From NCBI GenBank assembly GCA_013299045.1, contig JAAFJX010000004.1:62001-126000 (forward strand): a stretch of 64,000 nucleotides of DNA. Reading direction: 5' to 3'. The translations under genes and the position numbers were made by a program. Below the pieces are notes generated by a model that saw only the letters and a program-made list of their open reading frames with translations, did no database searches and was not told the DNA's origin. The stretch is from Cytophagales bacterium (GTDB lineage Bacteria; Bacteroidota; Bacteroidia; Cytophagales; Bernardetiaceae). Each line of letters opens with the position of its first letter. Position 1 is the stretch's first letter. Positions 58,501 to 64,000 of the stretch are shown here, piece by piece.

Positions 58501-58894
58501 ACCTGGGAAAGAAGGTAAGGACGGTAAAAATGGGCAGAATGACGGAGGTATAGATGGCAAAGGCGGAAACCTGAGCAAAATGCTTGAGCAGATGGAAAAA
58601 ACCGAAGAGGACATAGCCAACAAACGCCTCACTCGCGAGCTTATTGAACGCCAAAAAGATATTTTGACGCGCCTCCTAGAGCATGAAAAAGCACAAAAGG
58701 AACGCGGATTTGAAGAAAAACGAGAGGCTGAGCAAGCCAAAGACAAAGACAAATCTCCACCCAAGGAGTACGCCGAATACCTCAAGGAAAAGGAAAAGCA
58801 AGTGGAATTGCTCAAAACCATTCCTGCCTCACTGATGCCTTACTACAAACAAGAGGTAAATGAGTATTTCAAAAGACTTAACGGCGGCAAATAA
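55526..58894 (+). CDS. Large membrane coiled-coil protein (DUF4175-like)
   Basis: An 1122-residue protein with three membrane helices in the first 180 residues (about 27-47, 55-75 and 150-172), a beta-rich region (about 190-500), then about 500 residues of nearly continuous charged coiled coil rich in Glu, Lys and Gln, and a glycine/lysine-rich stretch (about 985-1020). This layout is that of the Bacteroidota DUF4175 proteins, whose function is unknown. It starts at an ATG preceded by a plausible promoter. The MbnP lipoprotein gene begins 22 bases downstream. Confidence 0.8.
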   Translation: MTNQPLQELQKGIDAYKNKYYKNILLKGSILTAICLVSAFLLFTTLEYFGNLNQTLRAGLFYSFLGIGLFSLVFWVLKPIAILSHKVWQFSNESAAKQIGRFFPEVSDKLLNVLQMQQVKYGSRELLQASIGQKASQMIHIRFADAIRYESNRRYFGYFVVLLGLLILIGLFAPSFFSESTERILNYDQAYTPKAPFSFVLQNKDFKTFRNENYEVKLHLTGSVMPSEVFLLTDNGRKIKMESTERGLYAYTFNQVQKNFQFQFEAAGFSSIPYKIEVFERPNLSNFSVYLSYPKYVGKKDERVENTGNLIVPAGTTISWQFKTNQSDKLNLIFESDSQSVAAQQTNDQLFEFKKRFLSSTPYQVKLQNPHSSNKEAIRYFLNVIPDEYPTVNLAQYQDSMLHNYLMLDGSIADDYGISRLQLKYRILNEDNKNTDYKTVVLKHNPAAINQKYYHQLDINELGLKPGDRLSYYVQVWDNDGVQGAKSAKTPELEYKLPEKSEFSAEVDKAAQATEKQIDKALEKTKELQKSLEEMQNKLKGKNAMSFQDKKALEQLLKQHKDLQKQMEDISKQNEQLNQKQERFDPKSEELAEKTKQLQKLMEQVMDDETKKMLEKLEELLEQKANEDKIKEELDKLQNKNENIEKDLDRALEMFKQLQFENKLEDIIKQLEELSKEQDKLAEETKEAPKDDAAKQEDLKKEQEKLNKEFENVKKEMDELKKMNEELENKKDMENTEQEEQSIDQEQEKSSEQLQQKENKQAAKSQKSAAQKMKKMAEKMESMQSEMQQAEASENYEDLRQILENLLTASYEQEDLMKGFKGIEQRNPQFLELSQRQLKLKDDVKIIEDSLRSLAKRVFQIEAFVTREVADMNDYMDQSTDAIKKRRPDIAAGKQQQAMTSMNNLALLLNDVLQQMQAQMAASMPGQQSCNKPGKNKGMGQMQQEIGQQIQELMKSGKSGKSMSEQLAKILAQQEQVRRMLEKEGGKKPGKQPGKEGKDGKNGQNDGGIDGKGGNLSKMLEQMEKTEEDIANKRLTRELIERQKDILTRLLEHEKAQKERGFEEKREAEQAKDKDKSPPKEYAEYLKEKEKQVELLKTIPASLMPYYKQEVNEYFKRLNGGK

Positions 58895-58916
58895 ATGCCA
58901 TTTGAATTGACAAAAA

Positions 58917-59687
58917 ATGCTAAAAAAAGTATCTAAATCCGTCCGAACATGGGCAGCAGCCCTTTTGCTTATCTCCTCTTGTGGGGGAGATGACCCCGTC
59001 AAATCTAATTCCGAAACAGGCAAACTCATTATCAAAATAGAGCATTTTGTGGGTAATGAGCCATTTTTAGTGGGCGAAAACCGCTACAAAAATAAACTGG
59101 GGCAAGCCTACAATGTTGAAAAGTTGGACTACTACCTGAGCAATTTTCGTTTGAGAAACCTCTCTTCTGGCCTATTTTTCAGCGAAAAAGAAAGCTACCA
59201 CCTCTTGCGTAACAACAACAAAGGCAGTATCCTTACTTTTGAAATAGATAGCATTCCGCTCGGTAGTTTTTCGGAAATAGAGTTCGCTATTGGCATTGAC
59301 AACGCCCACAACACGAGCATAGACCGCGATGGCGACCTAGACCCATCTAACAACATGGCATGGGACTGGAACACTGGCTATAAATTTGTCGTGATGGAAG
59401 GTTTACATTATACCAATACTACAGACGGCGAGCCGCTCATATTCCATATAGGCGAAGACAAAAACTATAAAACGCTGAAATTCAGATTGGACAAAGCGAA
59501 TGAGTTGCGCAGCGAAGCCAAACAAACACGTACCATGACCTTCCGTATGCAGGTGGACGAAATGTTTACAACGCCTACCGACACCGATTTCAAAACTATT
59601 TCAAAGGTGAGTGGCGGCGCGCCAGCCTCCGAAATAGCCAATAATTACGCCACAGGGCCTATGTTCCAGTTCAAAAGCGTGGAATAA
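58917..59687 (+). CDS. MbnP-family lipoprotein
   Basis: A 256-residue lipoprotein (signal about 8-21, lipobox LISSC, followed by GGDD). The domain begins GKLIIKIEHFVGNEPF and contains the conserved VEKLDYYLSNFRL, FAIGIDNAHNTS, and MAWDWNTGYKFVVMEG, all characteristic of the MbnP family (partner of the MbnH di-haem protein, implicated in copper handling and tryptophan-derived copper sites). No MbnH gene or SCO partner is present. It lies between the DUF4175 and ceramidase genes on one strand with gaps of 22 and 9 bases, so the three are probably one operon. Confidence 0.85.
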   Translation: MLKKVSKSVRTWAAALLLISSCGGDDPVKSNSETGKLIIKIEHFVGNEPFLVGENRYKNKLGQAYNVEKLDYYLSNFRLRNLSSGLFFSEKESYHLLRNNNKGSILTFEIDSIPLGSFSEIEFAIGIDNAHNTSIDRDGDLDPSNNMAWDWNTGYKFVVMEGLHYTNTTDGEPLIFHIGEDKNYKTLKFRLDKANELRSEAKQTRTMTFRMQVDEMFTTPTDTDFKTISKVSGGAPASEIANNYATGPMFQFKSVE

Positions 59688-59696
59688 GCATACGCC

Positions 59697-60491
59697 ATGA
59701 GCCAGAAAAAACCTCTCAGCCTTAGCCAGCGGAAAGTCCTCAAAACTTATTTGTTGGTAGTTTCTAGCCTAACAGTTCTTTGTTTGGTCTGGTTTATTCC
59801 ATCAATTCCGCAAGACCCAGCCTACCACAACTTTGCAGACCAACGCGCTTTTTGGGGTATTCCTAACTGTCTTGATGTACTCTCGAACTGGATTTTTGTG
59901 GCAGTAGGATTGACTGGCTTTTTGGTTTGGCAGAAGCATGAAAAAAAAGCCAACAAAGTCAGTACCGACTTTCAAAAAAGGGCTTATTTCATTGTTTTTA
60001 CGGGGATTGCCGCCATTGGTTTTGGTTCGGCTTACTACCACTGGCAGCCCAGTAATGGCACTTTGTTGTGGGATAGGCTACCAATGGCTGTGGTTTTTAT
60101 GGGTTTGTTGGGCATCTGTTTGGCAGAACGCGTACATCTGCAAATGGGCCGCATTTTGTTTGTACCTCTGCTTGTTTTAGGTATTTTTAGTGTGCTTTAT
60201 TGGAGCTATACAGAAGAAATTGGGCGTGGCGATTTGAGGCTCTACGGTGTTGTGCAGTTTTATACTTTGGTGTTTATTCCTATGATTGTCATGCTTTTTG
60301 AACACCCCAACCCCAAACAGCGCCAAGCCTTTCTGAAAATGGCCTTGTTTTATGCCTTAGCCAAAGTAAGCGAGCATTATGACGCTGCCATTTTTGAGTT
60401 TGGGCACATTGTGGGCGGCCATGCACTCAAGCACATTTGGGCGGGTGTAGCCACGTACTTTTTGGTGGAAGCCTACGAAAACAGGGTTTAG
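59697..60491 (+). CDS. Alkaline ceramidase-like membrane hydrolase (CREST superfamily)
   Basis: A 264-residue membrane protein with seven hydrophobic segments. Motifs match the ceramidase/PAQR-like CREST superfamily: YHNFADQRAFWGIPNCLDVL and SNWIF, FGSAYYHWQPSN with the first histidine, LLWDRLPMA with the aspartate, and GHALKHIWAG with the last two metal-binding histidines. Such enzymes hydrolyse ceramides; Bacteroidota make sphingolipids, so turnover of its own lipids is plausible. It starts 9 bases after mbnP. Confidence 0.85.
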   Translation: MSQKKPLSLSQRKVLKTYLLVVSSLTVLCLVWFIPSIPQDPAYHNFADQRAFWGIPNCLDVLSNWIFVAVGLTGFLVWQKHEKKANKVSTDFQKRAYFIVFTGIAAIGFGSAYYHWQPSNGTLLWDRLPMAVVFMGLLGICLAERVHLQMGRILFVPLLVLGIFSVLYWSYTEEIGRGDLRLYGVVQFYTLVFIPMIVMLFEHPNPKQRQAFLKMALFYALAKVSEHYDAAIFEFGHIVGGHALKHIWAGVATYFLVEAYENRV

Positions 60492-60736
60492 ATATTGCTT
60501 TCTAAGTATGGTTTTACGGCTGTTTCAAGACATAAAATGAGTTCTTCGTCCATCTATTCGTATTCATCGGGAGTATCCAGAACAACGATTTTGCTACGGT
60601 CAAAATAGGTTTGAAACTTCCGTTTGATGAGTTGTCTTTGCTCGTTTTCCATAACAAAAATGATGTATGCCCAGTCCAAATGCTTTTCTGTCAGTTTAAT
60701 GCGTGCGCCTTCATCTGCCCCTGCCGATTTAGCCAT
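60488..60736 (-). pseudogene. Remnant of a small protein-tyrosine-phosphatase-like gene
   Basis: The minus strand encodes VKSAG-type sequence AKSAGADEGARIKLTEKHLD then WAYIIFVMENEQRQLIKRKF and VVLDTPDEYE. These are the middle and C-terminal motifs of the roughly 110-residue low-molecular-weight tyrosine-phosphatase-like family. The frame then hits TAG (60556-60554), where the family has a tyrosine, and would resume MDEELILCLETAVKPYLESN to a TAA at 60488. The N-terminal part with the CxxxxxR phosphate loop is missing, replaced by unrelated sequence with a stop. It overlaps the ceramidase 3' end by 4 bases. Confidence 0.65.
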
Positions 60737-60924
60737 TCATTTTTGGGGGGTGGTAGTGCAAAAAGCATAATAGTATTTAAAAATGGTATAAGGACTTTAT
60801 CAGCGTACATTCTAAACCGCTACCGAAAATTTAAACGAACTTAATTAAACAATCTTTCCCCAAAAACAACTAATTTTGAACGCGTGTCGGAACAAGACAT
60901 TTTAATCATTCAAAACAAAAACAA

Positions 60925-61021
60925 ACGAAAGCCCCCCAGAAAAGGTTGGAATTTAAAACGCCTAAACAACTGTTCCGTCAAGCCACAATGCTAAGCCTGT
61001 AACGTTGCATTTATCAGTTGA
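60925..61021 (+). pseudogene. Degenerate C-terminal fragment of an IS30-like transposase
   Basis: Frame one gives TKAPQKRLEFKTPKQLF, matching the IS30-type ending N-N-R-P-R-K-x-L-x-x-x-T-P-x-E-x-F; the preceding KPPRK piece and the final NVAFIS followed by a stop are in other frames, so at least two shifts have occurred. The final NVAFIS codons, AACGTTGCATTTAT (61001), also occur at about 28729. Nothing upstream in 60737-60924 resembles the rest of a transposase. Confidence 0.5.
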
Positions 61022-61035
61022 ACTAACATAGCACC

Positions 61036-61932
61036 ATGCCCACTCTAAAATTTTTTGTATTGACTCTTGCGCTTTGTTTTGGCCTTTGTTTAGGGCTTCG
61101 TGCGCAGGTGTATGACCCCGCTCCGCAAAAAGTTACGTCCGTCTGTATCCCTGATACCCTCTATTTCTGCGGCGAGCGCGTTCCGCTGGAAGACCCCGAT
61201 GTCCGAGAGCGGCTGGACTACGAACTTTTGCTCAATACCTACCGCCATGCACGTATGCTCTGGACGCTGAAGCTAGATGGGCGCTGGCGTGAACCGCTCA
61301 TCAAGAAATTGCGCGAACAAGGCATACCAGACGATATCTATTATGTGGCTGTATGCGAAAGCGACCTCAACTATTATGCGGAGTCGCACAGAGGAGCGCT
61401 CGGAATATGGCAATTTATGAAGGAAACAGCTCTTGAAATGGGGCTAGAAATGAACGAGGAGCTAGACCAACGCCGCGACCCTATTCTGACGACCATAGCC
61501 GTTTGCAAATATTTCAAACAAGCACATAAAAAATTTGGGAACTGGACAAGCGCCGCAGCGTCTTATAACCGCGGCATGGCTGGCCTGCAAAGAGCCATAG
61601 ACGGCCAAAAAGTAAGCTCTTACTACGACCTCTATCTAAACCCAGAAACCAAGCACTATATTTTTAGAATATTGGCGCTCAAACTTATTTTTGAGAACCC
61701 AGCCCGCTACGGCTTTATGATAGAAGAAAGCGATAAGCTCCCGCCTTTTCGCTACACGGAAGTAGAGGTAAAAGCCACCATTCCCAGTTTAGCTGACTTT
61801 GCTAAAGAGCAAGGTATCAATTACAAAATACTCAAATATTATAATCCTTGGCTTGAAGGCGGCGACTATACTTTTGATGTACCGAAAGGCAAAAGTTTTA
61901 TGTTCAAAATTCCGCTTCAAGAAGATAAATAG
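61036..61932 (+). CDS. Lytic transglycosylase (SLT domain, MltD-like) with LysM-like C-terminus
   Basis: A 298-residue exported protein (signal about 1-23, ending LRAQ). The transglycosylase domain (about 85-235) contains YYVAVCESDLNYYAESHRGA with the catalytic glutamate in CESD, GIWQFMKETALEMGLEM and TSAAASYNRGMAGL. It cleaves peptidoglycan glycan strands in the periplasm. The last 55 residues (IPSLADFAKEQGINYKILK and following) resemble a single degenerate LysM motif. No lipobox. It lies just after the IS30-like remnant. Confidence 0.9.
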   Translation: MPTLKFFVLTLALCFGLCLGLRAQVYDPAPQKVTSVCIPDTLYFCGERVPLEDPDVRERLDYELLLNTYRHARMLWTLKLDGRWREPLIKKLREQGIPDDIYYVAVCESDLNYYAESHRGALGIWQFMKETALEMGLEMNEELDQRRDPILTTIAVCKYFKQAHKKFGNWTSAAASYNRGMAGLQRAIDGQKVSSYYDLYLNPETKHYIFRILALKLIFENPARYGFMIEESDKLPPFRYTEVEVKATIPSLADFAKEQGINYKILKYYNPWLEGGDYTFDVPKGKSFMFKIPLQEDK

Positions 61933-62090
61933 CAGATAAATAAGGCATTAGCTTTTTTTATGACTAAGGCCTCAGAATTTATGCAAAGGTTTTTCAATTC
62001 TCTCTATTTGCTATTTTTTTGTCTTTTCCTTAATATTGCGTTCTTCGGCCTCACAAATGCTCGGGCTTTCTCCTTTGTTATCAAACTCTT

Positions 62091-64000
62091 ATGCTCAAAA
62101 AAGACACTTTGTATGGATTGGTAGTGCTGGCTTTTTGGTTGGCCACACAAGCTATTTACAGCTCGGCGCTGGCACAAAATATACCCACTTTGGCAGAAAT
62201 AATGAATGGTCATCAGTTTGTGGGGCATTTGCCACAAGATGCCTACTTTAACGAAGAGGCTTCACGTGTTTATTTCAAGTGGAAACCCAATCAACATGGC
62301 AAAATAGAGCTTTATGGCCAAAAGCTCAAGAATGGTCAGCCAGAGGGCGAGCCGTACATAGTAGAAGCTTCTGAAAAAGAGCAACTTATTCCTGATGAAG
62401 GCGCGTATAATACTACTTTCAAACAAAAAGTATTTGAAGCCGAAGGCGACTTATTTTTGTATGACCTTATCAGCAAACAGCGTTTTAGGCTTTGTCAAAC
62501 ACCAGAGCGCGAAAACAGCCCAAGTTTTGATGCCAGCGGTACAAAAATCTTTTATGAAAAACAGGATAATTTATGCTTGTTCAACCGACAAAATGGCTTC
62601 TGGACGCAGCTAACAAACCTGAAAAAGGGTTACGCAGCACCAGTTCAGGCCGCATCTGAGTCTGACAAATGGCTGCAAAGCGAAGAGAAAAAGCTCATCG
62701 GTATTTTCAAAAATGCGCCCGAAAGCCAACCACGACAACTACCAAAAGCAGCTAAAGTATTTCATTTGGGCGACCTCTCCCCCTATGATTTTTCGCCAAG
62801 CCCTAATGCCAAATTTGTAGCCTTTAATGCCTACACAGCCTTAGAGGATAAGGCAACTCTAGTACCAAGCTATGTAACAGAATCCGGCTTTACAGAAAAC
62901 CTCAATGCGCGCGCCAACGTGGGTCAGTATGAGGCGCTTTATGAAAGCTATCTCATGGACGTAGAAAAGGACACTGTTTATCGCTTATCTTTCAGTAAGC
63001 TACCAAATATTCAGGCCGAGCCAGCTTACTATAAGGATTACCAATACAACAAACCCAAAAAAGACCGCCCCATAGCGCCTACCCGTGTGCTTTGGTCGGA
63101 CGACAGCCAGTATGCGTTGATGGACGTGCGTTCCCAAGACAACAAGGACCGCTGGCTTGTGTTGCTAAATACCCAAAACGGTACTCTGGAATGCCTCAAC
63201 CAACAGCACGATGAGGCATGGATTGGCGGCCCTGGTATTGATGAATGGGAAGAGGCTAGAGGTGCAATGGGCTTTTTGAGCGATAATGCTACGTTTTATT
63301 TTCAGTCTGAAGAAAGCGGTTATTCACACATTTATACCTACCACATACCTACAAAAACTGTCAGAGCGCTTACCTCTGGGCTTTTTGAAGTATCTGAGCT
63401 GAGGCTATCTCGCAACAAACAGAATTTTTTATTTTCGGCCAATAAAAATCACCCAGGCGAATATCATTTTTACCAACTGTCCGTTAGTGGCGGAAGCATG
63501 GTGCAAATTACTCAAAATGAGGGACTTCATCAAGTTGTACTTTCCAATGACGATAAGTGGCTCATTGACCGCTATTCTTTTATGACCAAGCCGTGGGAGC
63601 TTTATGTACAGGAGAATAAAGCTGGCGCAAAGGCTCATCAGATAACCAACTCTACTACCGAAAATTTTAAAAAGTACAACTGGCACTTGCCCGAGATTGT
63701 AACTTTTAAAGCCCAAGACGGCGCGAACGTATATGCGCGCTTGTATAGAAAAAATAGCGTTAAAAGCGAAAAGGCCGTTATTTTTGTGCATGGCGCAGGC
63801 TATTTACAGAACGTCCACAAAGGTTGGAGTCATTACTTTCGCGAGTATATGTTTCATAACCTGCTCTTGGAAAAAGGCTATACTATTCTAGACATTGATT
63901 ATCGAGCTTCGGAAGGCTACGGGCGGGCGTGGCGCACGGGCATATACAGGCACATGGGAGGGCTAGACCTTTCTGACCACGTGGACGGCGCAAAGTTTTT
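62091..64000 (+). CDS. S9-family peptidase (prolyl oligopeptidase/dipeptidyl peptidase-like), 3' end outside window
   Basis: The frame is open from ATG 62091 to the window end (636 codons). It begins with a signal peptide (MLKKDTLYGLVVLAFWLATQ, then a cleavage near ALAQ). The visible part is a beta-propeller with blades such as YDFSPSPNAKFVAFNAY and FLSDNATFYFQSEESGYSHI, followed by the start of the catalytic alpha/beta-hydrolase domain: AVIFVHGAGYLQNV and ILDIDYRASEGYGRAWR, the region just before the GxSxGG nucleophile, which falls beyond the end. The enzyme probably degrades peptides in the periplasm or on the surface. Confidence 0.9.
   Translation, partial: MLKKDTLYGLVVLAFWLATQAIYSSALAQNIPTLAEIMNGHQFVGHLPQDAYFNEEASRVYFKWKPNQHGKIELYGQKLKNGQPEGEPYIVEASEKEQLIPDEGAYNTTFKQKVFEAEGDLFLYDLISKQRFRLCQTPERENSPSFDASGTKIFYEKQDNLCLFNRQNGFWTQLTNLKKGYAAPVQAASESDKWLQSEEKKLIGIFKNAPESQPRQLPKAAKVFHLGDLSPYDFSPSPNAKFVAFNAYTALEDKATLVPSYVTESGFTENLNARANVGQYEALYESYLMDVEKDTVYRLSFSKLPNIQAEPAYYKDYQYNKPKKDRPIAPTRVLWSDDSQYALMDVRSQDNKDRWLVLLNTQNGTLECLNQQHDEAWIGGPGIDEWEEARGAMGFLSDNATFYFQSEESGYSHIYTYHIPTKTVRALTSGLFEVSELRLSRNKQNFLFSANKNHPGEYHFYQLSVSGGSMVQITQNEGLHQVVLSNDDKWLIDRYSFMTKPWELYVQENKAGAKAHQITNSTTENFKKYNWHLPEIVTFKAQDGANVYARLYRKNSVKSEKAVIFVHGAGYLQNVHKGWSHYFREYMFHNLLLEKGYTILDIDYRASEGYGRAWRTGIYRHMGGLDLSDHVDGAKF

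Noticed and set aside
57089-58821. Long minus-strand ORFs opposite the DUF4175 gene
   Set aside because: Leu/Ser/Phe-rich antisense frames of a Lys/Glu-rich coiled coil; no independent signals.

Overview
The window comes from a gliding, type IX secretion (T9SS) bacterium of the phylum Bacteroidota, most likely a Cytophagales-type genome. The grounds are GldL, GldM and GldG, a T9SS C-terminal sorting domain, lipoproteins with Bacteroidota-style signals, families typical of the phylum (DUF3160, DUF4175, SpoIIE-type output proteins) and several promoters of the Bacteroidota form TTTG-N(19-23)-TAnnTTTG. The genus cannot be fixed from sequence alone. There are no rRNA or tRNA genes, no CRISPR array and no intact prophage or insertion sequence.

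Layout. 0-10 kb: the end of dnaB, a DUF486 membrane protein, a DUF3160 protein, endonuclease III (nth), a membrane SpoIIE-type phosphatase, an internalin-like leucine-rich repeat protein and an ABC-F ATPase. 10-17 kb: rpoB stands alone between its own promoter and terminator, followed by a divergent membrane-anchored Hsp70-like protein. 17-24 kb: an alpha/beta hydrolase, gpsA, a nucleoside transporter, a lipoprotein whose signal peptide is broken by a 7-bp tandem repeat, an HELGH membrane metalloprotease and a PorE-like OmpA/beta-propeller protein. 24-35 kb: infB, an insertion-element relic, gldM and gldL, rnpA with an unannotated 43-residue gene and rpmH, then a HEAT-cyclophilin lipoprotein. 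35-49 kb: recG, an AT-rich 21-bp repeat array, a duplicated-domain protein, alanine dehydrogenase, a secreted TPR-CHAT protease-like protein with a coiled-coil neighbour, and dnaE. 49-64 kb: another miniature-element copy, a lipoprotein, a frame-disrupted M43 metalloprotease with a T9SS tail, gldG, gatC, a sigma-54 activator, a DUF4175 protein, MbnP, ceramidase, relics of a phosphatase and of an IS30-like transposase, a lytic transglycosylase and the start of an S9 peptidase.

How it fits together. GldL and GldM form the T9SS/gliding motor, the PorE-like protein may anchor the machinery to peptidoglycan, and the M43 protease is a likely cargo. The most striking signals are two surface or exported proteins whose signal-peptide codons contain unstable repeats, a 7-bp repeat at 20337-20357 and an 11-G tract at 49905-49915. 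Both are out of frame here and each would be restored by a one-unit change, which is the expected pattern of phase-variable genes. The third striking signal is a degenerate 21-bp tandem array (37258-37551) in a long non-coding region. Operons that are usually compact (rplKAJL-rpoBC, gldKLMN, gldFG) are dispersed.
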